In this document: positions 26,398-35,336 of the stretch, piece by piece
Layout: each line of letters begins with the position of its first letter
How positions within the stretch are numbered: the first letter of the stretch is position 1
Origin: SIG440 sp045631525
Lineage (GTDB): Bacteria; Bacillota; Clostridia; Monoglobales; Monoglobaceae
Reading direction: 5' to 3'
Assembly (NCBI GenBank): GCA_045631525.1
Contig: JAZQUY010000013.1
Coordinates: 1 to 64,000, forward strand
Length of the DNA stretch: 64,000 nucleotides
Notes under the pieces: model-generated
Seen by the model: only the letters and a program-made list of their open reading frames with translations
What the model was told of the DNA's origin: nothing
Database searches by the model: none
Made by a program: the position numbers and the translations under genes

Positions 26398-26467
26398 GTA
26401 GTTATAATGATTATATCGGCAAGAATAGCGATATTGTGTTGAATATTGTCAAAGGAGAAAAGTATAT
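26398..26467 (+). other. Unidentified tail-like sequence before the CPBP gene
   Basis: One frame here reads YNDYIGKNSDIVLNIVKGEK and ends at a stop overlapping the CPBP start, looking like the end of another lost gene. I cannot identify it. The last bases also hold the CPBP RBS and a copy of the 14-base repeat found at 23921. Confidence 0.35.
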
Positions 26468-27130
26468 ATGAAAAAGCTAAGCATACCAATACTTGTATTA
26501 CTTGCGTGTGCGGTTATGGGCATTGTTGATGCTTTTATTCAACCGGGGTATATTGTCAAATCTGTCATCAAAATTATAATGTTTTTGCTGATACCGGTTT
26601 TGTATTACATATTCACAAAAGATTGTAGTATTTTAAAGCTGATAAAAGCGGATAAAAAAGGTTTTCGGTTTGCATTTATCCTGGGTTTGATAATATATTT
26701 CGTTATTCTGGGTGCATATTTTTCGTCCAGAAACATTTTTGATTTTTCCGCACTTACCAAAAGTCTTAACGAAACAACAGGGGTAAGCAAATCAAACTTT
26801 TTGTGGGTCGCTATTTATATATCATTTATCAACTCGTTGCTTGAAGAATTTTTCTTCCGTGGATTTGCATTTTTAACCTTTAAAAGAGTCACCTCAAGAA
26901 GTTTTGCATACACATTCAGTAGCATTGTTTTTGCGCTTTATCATATCGCTATGATGATTGGCTGGTTTGGACTTCCTGTAATAATAATTTCACTTTTGGG
27001 ACTTTTTATTGGCGGTTTGATTTTTAATAAATTTGATGAGAAAAGCGAAAATATATATTTGTCATGGCTTGTACATATGTTTGCAAATTTTTCAATAAAC
27101 ACAATAGGATTTATTTTGTTTGCGGCATAA
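26468..27130 (+). CDS. CPBP family intramembrane metalloprotease
   Basis: This multi-pass membrane protein of 220 residues belongs to the CAAX protease and bacteriocin-processing family. The motif EEFFFRGFAF (EExxxR) lies near residue 120, followed by two His motifs (YHIAMMIGW and VHMFANF), all in or beside predicted helices. About six to seven helices in total. RBS AAAGGAG. Relatives process peptides or confer self-immunity, but no peptide gene was found next to it. Confidence 0.85.
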   Translation: MKKLSIPILVLLACAVMGIVDAFIQPGYIVKSVIKIIMFLLIPVLYYIFTKDCSILKLIKADKKGFRFAFILGLIIYFVILGAYFSSRNIFDFSALTKSLNETTGVSKSNFLWVAIYISFINSLLEEFFFRGFAFLTFKRVTSRSFAYTFSSIVFALYHIAMMIGWFGLPVIIISLLGLFIGGLIFNKFDEKSENIYLSWLVHMFANFSINTIGFILFAA

Positions 27131-27161
27131 CTACATAAAAAGATAGAAAAAGGTGATAATT

Positions 27162-27611
27162 ATGGGAACGAAAGCAGAAAAAGCAAAAGAATTATTTGAA
27201 CAAGGTTATAATTGCTGTCAGGCGGTAATCGGTGCGTTTTGCGAAGAGCTTGGTATGGACTTTGAAACAGCGATGAAACTTTCCTCATCCTTTGGAGGTG
27301 GAATGGGAAGAATGCGTGAAGTATGCGGTGCAGTAAGCGGTCTCTTCATGGCGGCAGGGCTTAAATGCGGATATAATCTTCCTGAGGATACTGAAGGTAA
27401 GACTAAACATTATAAGCTCATTCAGGAGCTTGCAGAAAGCTTTAAAGAAAAAAACGGCACAATAATATGCCGTGAATTGCTGGGCGAAAATGCAATAGGC
27501 GGAACTCACGTTCCAGAAAAAAGAACAGATGAATACTACAAAAAACGACCCTGTAGTGAACTGGTAAAGGATGCAGCACTTATTTTTGAAGAAATTCTTG
27601 AATCTAAATAA
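27162..27611 (+). CDS. C_GCAxxG_C_C family protein
   Basis: This 149-residue protein is defined by conserved cysteines: GYNCCQAVIGAFCEE, then GGGMGRMREVCGAVSG and AAGLKCG, and a later Cys in IICRELLG and RPCSELV. The family is suspected to bind a redox or metal centre, with no proven role. ATG 27162 is chosen after AAAAGGTG; GTG 27153 is in frame upstream. A strong terminator follows. Confidence 0.86.
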   Translation: MGTKAEKAKELFEQGYNCCQAVIGAFCEELGMDFETAMKLSSSFGGGMGRMREVCGAVSGLFMAAGLKCGYNLPEDTEGKTKHYKLIQELAESFKEKNGTIICRELLGENAIGGTHVPEKRTDEYYKKRPCSELVKDAALIFEEILESK

Positions 27612-27613
27612 AA

Positions 27614-27645
27614 AAACGGATATGCTTTTGCATATCCGTTTTTAA
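27614..27645. terminator. Bidirectional terminator before convergent pfkA
   Basis: ACGGATATGC (27616-27625), loop TTTT hinge, GCATATCCGT (27630-27639), with A-rich and T-rich flanks on either side. Confidence 0.9.
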
Positions 27646-27655
27646 AGTTTTATCT

Positions 27656-28756
27656 TTATCTACCGAAAGAAACACCTGTTGCTTCGGCAATCTTGACAAG
27701 CTCACCATCTGGGTCAACCGCTTTGTTTGCGCCGATAACATTTTCCAAAGATTCATAGCTCATTGAGTTGCCGTCCAATGTAACCATGTTACCAAATTTG
27801 CCCTGCATAAGAAGTTCAACTGCATACGCGCCATATCTTGTTGACAAAATTCTGTCATTTGCAGTGGGAGAACCGCCACGCTGAACGTGTCCGAGAACAG
27901 TAGCACGAGCTTCGAGGCCAACCAATTTTTCAAGCTGGTCTGCAACAACCTTTGAAATTCCACCAAGACGAATGGGGTCAGGACTGTCCTCAACAACCTT
28001 TGAAACAAAGATTTCACCGCCCTTTGGTTTTGCACCTTCAGCAACAACGACAATAGCGTGATTTTTGCCTCTTTTGATGTTGCTTTTGAGACACTGGGCA
28101 ACCTTGTTGATGTCATATTCAATTTCAGGAATCAAAATGGCATCAGCAGCACCGCCAATACCCATATGGAGAGCAAGAAAACCTGCATATCTGCCCATAG
28201 CTTCAACGACGATGATACGGCTGTGTGATTCAGCTGTGGTTTTGAGCTTGTCGATAGCATCAACGGCGTTTGCCACAGCAGTATCAAAGCCAAATGTTGT
28301 TTCGGTCGCAGCCAAGTCGTTATCAATAGTTTTGGGAACACCTATAACCTTTACACCCTTACGTGAAAAATCACGTCCGCTGGTGAGCGTACCATCACCG
28401 CCGATTACGATAAGGGCGTCGATATTGTTATCTTTAAGGTTCTTTACGCCAACATCAGAAACGTCACCATGACATATGTTCCCGTTTTCATCCTCATAGG
28501 TATAATCAAAAAGATTATCCTTGTTTGAGCTGTAAAGGATTGTACCACCCTTTGAAATAATGTTCTTAACAGTATCATAGTTTAGGTTTACAAATTCGTC
28601 ACCACCAAGGTAAAGGCCTTTGTAACCATGCTTGATACCAACGACCTCAAGGCCGTACTTCATTGTTGCTGTTTTTGTAACGGCACGGATGACGGGATTA
28701 AGTCCCGGACAGTCACCGCCGCCTGTCATAACAGCGATTTTTTTGATTTCACTCAT
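27656..28756 (-). CDS. pfkA: 6-phosphofructokinase, group III-like
   Basis: This enzyme phosphorylates fructose 6-phosphate in glycolysis. Visible are VMTGGGDCPGLNPVIRAV, VIGGDGTLTSG, PKTIDNDLAATETTFGF and VLGHVQRGG. The GGDG Gly points to ATP use, while Lys in PKTIDND is shared with PPi enzymes; this Gly/Lys pairing is known from the mixed-substrate group III. ATG 28756 is chosen, preceded by AGGAGG; the longer open frame upstream is non-coding. It has 366 residues. Confidence 0.9.
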   Translation of the reverse strand: MSEIKKIAVMTGGGDCPGLNPVIRAVTKTATMKYGLEVVGIKHGYKGLYLGGDEFVNLNYDTVKNIISKGGTILYSSNKDNLFDYTYEDENGNICHGDVSDVGVKNLKDNNIDALIVIGGDGTLTSGRDFSRKGVKVIGVPKTIDNDLAATETTFGFDTAVANAVDAIDKLKTTAESHSRIIVVEAMGRYAGFLALHMGIGGAADAILIPEIEYDINKVAQCLKSNIKRGKNHAIVVVAEGAKPKGGEIFVSKVVEDSPDPIRLGGISKVVADQLEKLVGLEARATVLGHVQRGGSPTANDRILSTRYGAYAVELLMQGKFGNMVTLDGNSMSYESLENVIGANKAVDPDGELVKIAEATGVSFGR

Positions 28757-29062
28757 TTTTTGAATACCTCCTAAATGTATGCATTTTTGCTTGTTAAATA
28801 ACAAACGAAAAAAATCAAATATTCTCAACATTATACTATATGATGTAAAATTTTTCAAGCAAAAAATGGTTTTTTCTGTAAACTCGATAAAATTTTGACA
28901 AATTACCACTTTAAAATGACAAAAAATGGCTAATTTTCTGAAACAGCAGCTTTGATAATAAATTTTAAATATAATTTTTAATTTATTCATACACTGTTCA
29001 TATTTTAATAGTATTATTTTAAATAGAAACTTGAAAAATATACCGTGCAGGAGGCAGAAAAT
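28757..29062. other. Intergenic region between divergent pfkA and the MacA-like gene
   Basis: Apart from the pfkA promoter and the RBS of the rightward gene, nothing is recognised in these 306 very A+T-rich bases. A rightward promoter is not obvious; the candidate TTCATA-N17-TAGTAT (about 28987-29015) is weak. Confidence 0.5.
28830..28858 (-). promoter_or_regulatory. Sigma-A promoter of pfkA
   Basis: Read on the reverse strand: TTGAAA (28858-28853), 17 bases, TATAAT (28835-28830), 74 bases before the pfkA ATG. Confidence 0.75.
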
Positions 29063-30925
29063 ATGAATTTGAAGAACCGGATTGGTGAAATAAAATTCAA
29101 TAAAAGTTTTTTCACAACCTTTACAAGAAAAAAGATAATAATTCTTGTTGCTATTATTTTATGTATTACACTTTTAAGTTTCTTCTTGTTCGGAAAAGGA
29201 AAAAATGCGGATGTTGCCGATGTTACATATACTGAAGTCCAGGCAGTGATAGGAAACATAACAGAGACCATAGAGCAGAGCGGTGTTGTTGAGCCCCTTG
29301 ACAGATATGAAATAACTTCCCTTGTGAAAGGAGAAATTCTTTTTTCACCTTTTGAAGAAGGGGACAGCGTAGAGGAGGGAGACACTCTTTATCAAATTGA
29401 TGACGAAGATGCTCAGCTTAATATGGAAAAGGCCCAGATGAATCTCGAAGAAGCCAACGAAAATGTGGCTAGTCTAAATATTTTTGCACCTGCAAGCGGG
29501 AAGCTCTCAAACTTTTCCTTACAGGCAGGTGATAAAGTTAATTCAGGAGTCATCGGAAACATAAAAAATACGGAAAAACTATCTATTGATATTCCTTTTT
29601 CTGTAAGCGACTTCGAAAAAATAAGTATTGGTGACAAAGTAACAGCAACAAGTGCACTTTATATGACAAGCCTTTCAGGGACAGTTACCCACAAATACAC
29701 AGCCCCCGCAGATGACAATGGCGACGGAAGTGTTGTGCGCAGTATAGAAATTGAAATTGAAAACCCTGGAGCATTGTCTGACGGCACTACATTTGCGGCA
29801 ACAGTACATACGCGCATTGGGAGTGTAAACTCTGCAGGTTCGGGTGTTATTGACGGAGGAACAACCACTGACCTTAGAGCAGAAGTTTCGGGCGAAGTTT
29901 TGTATGTCGGTGTAAAAGATGGTGACTATGTAAAAAAAGGTCAACTGATTGCCAAACTTAAAAATAACGCTCTTGTTAACTCGCAAAAAAGCAGCCAATT
30001 GAGCGTTAAGTCAAATCAGAAAACTCTTGATAATTACAATATTACCTCGCCTATCTCAGGCACAGTTATTACAAAAAACAGCAAAGCTGGCGATAAAATT
30101 GACAGCTCAAATTCACAAACTGTTATGATGGTTGTTGCTGACATGAGCAAAATGAAATTTACCATAAGTGTTGATGAATTGGATATTGCAGATATACATC
30201 TGGGACAAACCGCTAGTGTTGAGGCGGATGCACTTCCAGAAGAAACTTTTGAAGCAAAGGTAACAAATATTGCAAGCGAAGGTATTTCAAGCGGTGATGG
30301 GGTAACAACCTTTGATATTGAGCTTACCATTGATGAACCCGGAAATCTGAAATCAGGAATGAATGTAAATGCTAACATCCTAATCAACGAGGCATATGAT
30401 GTGGTGACAATTCCTGAAGACGCACTTATGAATGTGAACGGCTCGACCGCAACTGTTCTTGTAAAAGCAGACGGCAAGACTGATAAAAAATCAAAAGAGA
30501 AAAATATGGATAGTGCTACTTCGGATGAGGATAGAATGTATCGTCCTGACGGAAACGAATTAGTCGAAAACCCTGAGCGTTCTGGCGATACAACAAGCAG
30601 CGAAATGCCCAATCGCCCTGAAAATCCAAACGGAGACAGAAATAGCAAGCCAGATGCGACCGAAAGGCGGAAGTCAAACATTCCTGAGGGATGCGAAATG
30701 CGACGCATTACCATAGGAATTTCGGATGGAACAAATGTCGAAATTGTTTCAGGGCTTGAGGTAGGCGAAATTGTTGTTTACATACCAAGCACCGCAGGTA
30801 CATCTAATCCCTTTGCCCGAATGATGGGTGGAATGATGAGCGGAGGTATGTCAGGCGGAATGATGGGTGGAGGAATGCCATCTGGCAATCGTTCTTCAGG
30901 AAACAGGCCACAGGCAAGCCGTTAA
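29063..30925 (+). CDS. HlyD/MacA-type efflux adaptor with Met/Gly-rich tail
   Basis: This is a membrane-anchored periplasmic-adaptor-type protein that works with the following ABC genes. There is one N-terminal membrane helix (about residues 22-42), then lipoyl and barrel segments: DSVEEGDTLYQIDDED, a KNGDYVKKGQLIAKL-like repeat and ISGTVITKNSKAGDKID. A Pro/Asn-rich linker follows (about 475-545), and the last 40 residues are Gly/Met-rich (GGMMSGGMSGGMMGGGM). ATG 29063 has AGGAGG 8 bases upstream. It has 620 residues, longer than classical MacA. Substrate unknown. Confidence 0.85.
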   Translation: MNLKNRIGEIKFNKSFFTTFTRKKIIILVAIILCITLLSFFLFGKGKNADVADVTYTEVQAVIGNITETIEQSGVVEPLDRYEITSLVKGEILFSPFEEGDSVEEGDTLYQIDDEDAQLNMEKAQMNLEEANENVASLNIFAPASGKLSNFSLQAGDKVNSGVIGNIKNTEKLSIDIPFSVSDFEKISIGDKVTATSALYMTSLSGTVTHKYTAPADDNGDGSVVRSIEIEIENPGALSDGTTFAATVHTRIGSVNSAGSGVIDGGTTTDLRAEVSGEVLYVGVKDGDYVKKGQLIAKLKNNALVNSQKSSQLSVKSNQKTLDNYNITSPISGTVITKNSKAGDKIDSSNSQTVMMVVADMSKMKFTISVDELDIADIHLGQTASVEADALPEETFEAKVTNIASEGISSGDGVTTFDIELTIDEPGNLKSGMNVNANILINEAYDVVTIPEDALMNVNGSTATVLVKADGKTDKKSKEKNMDSATSDEDRMYRPDGNELVENPERSGDTTSSEMPNRPENPNGDRNSKPDATERRKSNIPEGCEMRRITIGISDGTNVEIVSGLEVGEIVVYIPSTAGTSNPFARMMGGMMSGGMSGGMMGGGMPSGNRSSGNRPQASR

Positions 30926-30940
30926 AAGGAGAATTTTGAT

Positions 30941-31672
30941 ATGAGAGATGTAATTTCAAACTCAGAATATATGATTGAGATTGAAGATATGTACAAAATT
31001 TACAAGATGGGTGAGAACGAAGTCAGGGCATTAAATGGAGTTAATCTTAAAATAAAACCTCACGAATTTGTGGCAATTATTGGGCCGTCAGGTTCAGGAA
31101 AATCTACACTTATGAATATGATTGGCTGTCTTGACACACCAACATCGGGGAAATATTACATAGATGGCAACGATGCAAGCGGGCTTAAAGACGACGAGCA
31201 GGCAGCTATACGCAACAAAAAAATCGGATTTATTTTTCAGCAATATAATCTATTGCCAAAGTTAAATGTTGAAGAAAATGTTGAACTCCCCTTGATATAT
31301 GCGGGCATACCTTTGGCAGAGCGAAGAGAAATGACAAAAATAGCACTTGAAAGGGTAGGGCTTTATGACCGCCGCTTTCACAAACCAACCGAGCTTTCAG
31401 GAGGTCAGCAACAAAGAGCGTCTATTGCCCGTGCACTTGCGGCAAGGCCACCGATGATTCTTGCCGATGAGCCAACGGGTGCGCTTGACTCAAAAACAGG
31501 AACCGAGGTTCTTTCTATGCTGAAAGAACTTCATCAGGAGGGCAAAACTGTTGTGCTTATTACCCATGACAACAAGATTGCACACGAAGCCGACAGAATA
31601 GTAAGAATTATGGATGGTGAAATCGTTTTTGATTCGTCGGTTGACGGCGATAAGTCACAGGTTAACGTGTAA
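30941..31672 (+). CDS. ABC transporter ATP-binding protein, MacB/LolD type
   Basis: This is the ATPase of the exporter. Walker A is GPSGSGKST, signature LSGGQQQR, Walker B MILADEPTGALD, and the switch His in VVLITHDN. The EDMYKIYKMGENEVRALNG start is typical of the MacB/LolD group. It has 243 residues. RBS AAAAGGAG. The adaptor is 15 bases upstream and the permease 19 bases downstream. Confidence 0.93.
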   Translation: MRDVISNSEYMIEIEDMYKIYKMGENEVRALNGVNLKIKPHEFVAIIGPSGSGKSTLMNMIGCLDTPTSGKYYIDGNDASGLKDDEQAAIRNKKIGFIFQQYNLLPKLNVEENVELPLIYAGIPLAERREMTKIALERVGLYDRRFHKPTELSGGQQQRASIARALAARPPMILADEPTGALDSKTGTEVLSMLKELHQEGKTVVLITHDNKIAHEADRIVRIMDGEIVFDSSVDGDKSQVNV

Positions 31673-31691
31673 AAAGGCGGCAGAGGAGTGA

Positions 31692-32873
31692 ATGAAAATG
31701 AATTTATCCCAATCCTTTAAAATGGCTGTCAAAAGTATTTCAGCGAGTAAAATGCGGACTTTTTTGACAATGCTTGGAATAGTAATCGGCGTTTGTGCTG
31801 TCATTGTTCTTGTAAGTGTGGTACAAGGCTCAACAGGAAGTATTACCGAGTCCATTGAATCCCTTGGCGCAAACAGTATAAACGTAAGGTTTACAGGCAG
31901 AAACAGTACAAAATCGGTCAGCTATGACGAAATGGAAGAATTTGGGGAAGAAAACAACGAATACATATCCTATGTTGTCCCCAATATGACAGGAAATGGC
32001 AGAATAAAATACCAATCATCTAACCTAAATGTTTCAGTTGTGGGCACAACTCCTGATTATCTCACTGTGAAAAACCGTGATATGGAAGCCGGAAGATTCA
32101 TAAATGCTATGGATGTTGACAGGCGAAGAAAGGTGGCTGTGCTTGGCAGTTACAATGCAAAAGAGTTGTTTGGCTTTGAAGATCCAATAAACAAACAGAT
32201 CAAAATAAACAATGAGCTTTATACAGTGGTCGGGGTTTTGGAGGCAATCTCAGATTCTGAGGAAGGCTCGGATGATGATACTCTTATAATTCCATATTCA
32301 TCAGGACGATTGATTTTTAGAACAAACAAAATACGCTCATATGTTGTATGGGCATCCACAGCGGAAAACGTAGAAGAAGCAGTCCAAAGAGTTGAAAGCT
32401 TTCTGTATTCAAAATTTGGTGACGAAGACGAATACAGTGTCATAAGTGTCGCAAGTATGATGGATACTCTTGATGAGATTACTGGAATGATGGCACTTCT
32501 TACTGCCGGAATTGCAGGAATTTCACTGGTTGTAGGTGGAATCGGCATTATGAATATAATGCTTGTATCCGTTACCGAAAGAACCCGTGAAATAGGCATA
32601 AGAAAGGCAATCGGGGCTAAGCGTTCAAGCATAATGTCTCAGTTCCTCATTGAAGCGGCACTGGTCAGTGGTATGGGCGGGATAATCGGAATTATCCTGT
32701 CGTGCTTTGGAACGGTCATTTTGGGAAATGTGATGGGCATCGACGCATTTCCCAGTATATTTGTTATGTTAGGTGCCTTCTTGTTTTCTGCGATTATTGG
32801 AATTTTCTTTGGTTGGGCTCCGGCCAACAAGGCATCAAAGCTCAACCCCATAGATGCGCTCCACGCAGACTAA
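31692..32873 (+). CDS. ABC transporter permease, MacB/FtsX type
   Basis: This 393-residue permease has the MacB layout: first membrane helix near residues 20-45 (RTFLTMLGIVIGVCAVIVLV), a large extracytoplasmic domain (about 50-270), then three helices. The FtsX signature TREIGIRKAIGAKRSSI lies between helices 2 and 3. ATG 31692 or 31698 could be the start; AGAGGAG sits 3 bases before the first and 9 before the second. With its neighbours it forms a tripartite-like exporter of a Gram-positive, probably for peptides or macrolide-like compounds. Confidence 0.9.
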   Translation: MKMNLSQSFKMAVKSISASKMRTFLTMLGIVIGVCAVIVLVSVVQGSTGSITESIESLGANSINVRFTGRNSTKSVSYDEMEEFGEENNEYISYVVPNMTGNGRIKYQSSNLNVSVVGTTPDYLTVKNRDMEAGRFINAMDVDRRRKVAVLGSYNAKELFGFEDPINKQIKINNELYTVVGVLEAISDSEEGSDDDTLIIPYSSGRLIFRTNKIRSYVVWASTAENVEEAVQRVESFLYSKFGDEDEYSVISVASMMDTLDEITGMMALLTAGIAGISLVVGGIGIMNIMLVSVTERTREIGIRKAIGAKRSSIMSQFLIEAALVSGMGGIIGIILSCFGTVILGNVMGIDAFPSIFVMLGAFLFSAIIGIFFGWAPANKASKLNPIDALHAD

Positions 32874-32902
32874 AAAATTTCAGAAAGGTACAGGATAAAA
32901 AA

Positions 32903-35224
32903 ATGAGAATTTTAAGAAAACTCACAGCTGTTTTATTGGTTTTATCTTTGCTGCTTAGTTTGACAACTTCATCGGCGTTTGCATCTTCATACAAAGATGT
33001 TGATGACAATGCAAACTACAAGAAGGCGGTTGAGGCTCTAACTACTTATGGAATAGTTTCAGGGTATGCCGGATATTTTGAGCCCGATTCCCTTGTCACC
33101 CGTGCTGAATTTGCCAAAATGGTCACCTTGGCATCAGGACTTGGTGATGATGCTTTTAGCAACGCGGGAAAACGACGCTTTGATGATGTAAATCTCTCTC
33201 ACTGGGGAAATGGTTATATCAACACAGTGTCGGAAAATAAGCTAATTGTAGGTTATCCTGACGGTCGCTTTATGCCTGATAAAAACGTTACTCTTGCTGA
33301 GGCTGTAACTGTTCTGCTTAGGGCAATGAACTATACTACTGCTGACCTTGGCGACAACTGGCCATATGCATATATGGTGAAAGCAAAAGGTCTTGGACTT
33401 ACCGACGGTATAAATCTTGGTGATAACGATTTTATACAAAGAGGAAATCTTGCAATAATAATCAATCGTGCACTGCAGTCAAAAATGAATGGCTCAAATG
33501 AAAAGCTTATCTCAAAGATGGAAATAACTATCACCGATGAGCTGTTGGTTATTGCTACGCGAAATGAAGATAAAAGTCTTGCATCCGACGAAATTAAAAC
33601 AGATGCAGGTACATATACCCTTGCTGACATAAACCTAAAAATAGATGCTATGTCAAGGGTTAAGCTTGTGCTAAACAAGGACAAAAAGGTCATAAATTAT
33701 ACAGATTCTGCAACTTCAGAACGTGTTCTTACAACCGTTGACAGTGTCGTAAACGGAGAGACATATTTTTCAAACGGCACAAGCACACTAAGTCTTGGAA
33801 TTTCGGACAACACATCTGTTTATAATGACGGGGCGGTCACAACATACGGAAATTTTAAAGCCTATATTGAAGACGGAGCAGCTGTTTCAATCATCTATGA
33901 CAATAGTGGAGCAGTAAGGTACCTGGTGTTTGGAAATGCAGAGTATACCGAGCCTGTGGCAATAAGAACTGATATTTATACTGCCCTCAATTCGGTAGGC
34001 GTAAGCGATGACCAGATAAACTCAGCAAAGGTAATAAGAAACGGTTATGCTGCATCACTTTCAGATGTCCAGACCTATGATGTTGTTTATTATCTTGCTG
34101 ACAATTCAACAATTTATGTTTACAGTGACAAGGTTTCGGGCGTTTACAGAGAGGCTTTCCCCAGCAAATCGAATGTAACAAGTGTTGAGATTTCAGGCAA
34201 CATTCTTGAACTTGAGACCCAAAGTGCTGCATACAAGCTCGGTGAAAAATCAGGCAGCTACAAAATTGGTGCACGGGTCACAGCTCTTCTTGGTATGAAC
34301 GGAAAGATTGTTGATGTTGTTGATTTAAATCAAGGGGATATGTCCAATTACGGAGTGCTTCTTTCCTATGGCACAGAAATTTCAAACGAAGCCTTTGAAA
34401 GCGGAAAGGAGTATAAATATATAACAGTTATGAACGGTGAGGGGAATACCGTCAAATACGTCACAAAGGGCGACTTCAGCAAACGCATTGGTGATATAGG
34501 AAAGCTTTCTTTTGATGCTGAGGGAAACGCTTCTTTTGGTTCGATTTCATCTTTTAAAACAATAGATGGGACAATAGACAAAAATAACCGAAAAATCGGA
34601 GACTTGTGGCTTACAAATGATTCTGTAATTATTGAAAGGACTTACGCACCCGATACCAGAACAGGAACAGCCACCGCACGGGTAATTGACCTTGAGGATA
34701 TTTCCGGGTCAGAACTTAAAAAAAGTCAGGTAATTCACGCAGTTACATCAGGTGTTTTCGGTGATATTGCGCTTTTGTTTGTTGAAAACATCACCCGTGA
34801 CCAATACACCTATGGAATTTTAACAAATATGAGTGGTAACGTTTCTAACACAAGCTCAAATGCCTCATATACGGTTTATTCACAGGGGCAAACAAAAACT
34901 TATCAGGCAAGTTTCTACAATTCAATAAGTAGCGGAACACCGGTTGCACTTATACTCTCCGGAAACTCGCTGGTATCACTTAAAAAGCTTGTAGCTGTAT
35001 CGGTGGGAGCTTCTGTTAAGGCAATAGATGCTACCCGTGTTAAAGTAGGGGATGATATTTACAGAATAGGTGATGATGTTCAGATTCTAAAAAAAGGATA
35101 TTCGGGCTATACATCAATGTCTGTGTTTGATATCGGGGAGCTTAAGGGCAAAACTGTAAATCTTTATTCGGACGCATCTGTTTCTGCAGGCGGACTGATA
35201 AGAGTTATAACAGTAAACAATTAA
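32903..35224 (+). CDS. S-layer homology domain surface protein
   Basis: This is a secreted protein bound to the wall through SLH domains. The signal peptide ends after SSAFAS (about residue 28). Three SLH units follow: about 30-80 (FEPDSLVTRAEFAKMV), 90-150 (YPDGRFMPDKNVTLAEA) and 155-205. The remaining 560 residues are Ser/Asp/Val-rich, probably beta-rich, with no known domain recognised. ATG 32903 gives a proper signal peptide; the open frame from 32702 overlaps macB and is not used. It has 773 residues. It lies 29 bases after the permease, so it may be in the same transcript. Confidence 0.9.
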   Translation: MRILRKLTAVLLVLSLLLSLTTSSAFASSYKDVDDNANYKKAVEALTTYGIVSGYAGYFEPDSLVTRAEFAKMVTLASGLGDDAFSNAGKRRFDDVNLSHWGNGYINTVSENKLIVGYPDGRFMPDKNVTLAEAVTVLLRAMNYTTADLGDNWPYAYMVKAKGLGLTDGINLGDNDFIQRGNLAIIINRALQSKMNGSNEKLISKMEITITDELLVIATRNEDKSLASDEIKTDAGTYTLADINLKIDAMSRVKLVLNKDKKVINYTDSATSERVLTTVDSVVNGETYFSNGTSTLSLGISDNTSVYNDGAVTTYGNFKAYIEDGAAVSIIYDNSGAVRYLVFGNAEYTEPVAIRTDIYTALNSVGVSDDQINSAKVIRNGYAASLSDVQTYDVVYYLADNSTIYVYSDKVSGVYREAFPSKSNVTSVEISGNILELETQSAAYKLGEKSGSYKIGARVTALLGMNGKIVDVVDLNQGDMSNYGVLLSYGTEISNEAFESGKEYKYITVMNGEGNTVKYVTKGDFSKRIGDIGKLSFDAEGNASFGSISSFKTIDGTIDKNNRKIGDLWLTNDSVIIERTYAPDTRTGTATARVIDLEDISGSELKKSQVIHAVTSGVFGDIALLFVENITRDQYTYGILTNMSGNVSNTSSNASYTVYSQGQTKTYQASFYNSISSGTPVALILSGNSLVSLKKLVAVSVGASVKAIDATRVKVGDDIYRIGDDVQILKKGYSGYTSMSVFDIGELKGKTVNLYSDASVSAGGLIRVITVNN

Positions 35225-35233
35225 ATATAAAGT

Positions 35234-35269
35234 CAAGGATCGCAGGCTACCTCTTGCGATCCTTGTTTG
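35234..35269 (+). terminator. Terminator after the SLH gene
   Basis: CAAGGATCGCA (35234-35244) pairs with TGCGATCCTTG (35255-35265), an 11-bp stem followed by TTTG. The next promoter begins right after it. Confidence 0.82.
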
Positions 35270-35298
35270 TTGACAAAATTACGTAAATTTGATAATAT
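35270..35298 (+). promoter_or_regulatory. Sigma-A promoter for the COG0523 pair
   Basis: TTGACA (35270-35275), 17 bases, TAATAT (35293-35298). No clear metal-regulator (Zur-like) palindrome was recognised around it. Confidence 0.78.
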
Positions 35299-35336
35299 TA
35301 AATAACAAATCAAAAGAAAAGAGGACTGATTCTGGT

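Noticed and set aside
26206..26442. 78-residue ORF as a gene
   Set aside because: It is the second half of a frameshifted NagB remnant with no proper start or RBS.
26468..27130. Bacteriocin processing locus
   Set aside because: The CPBP protease has no short precursor peptide gene with a double-Gly leader beside it.
28757..28990. N-terminal extension of phosphofructokinase
   Set aside because: It spans the pfkA promoter and 5' UTR; AGGAGG sits before ATG 28756.
32702..32902. N-terminal extension of the SLH protein
   Set aside because: It overlaps the permease gene in another frame and would remove the signal peptide from the N-terminus.
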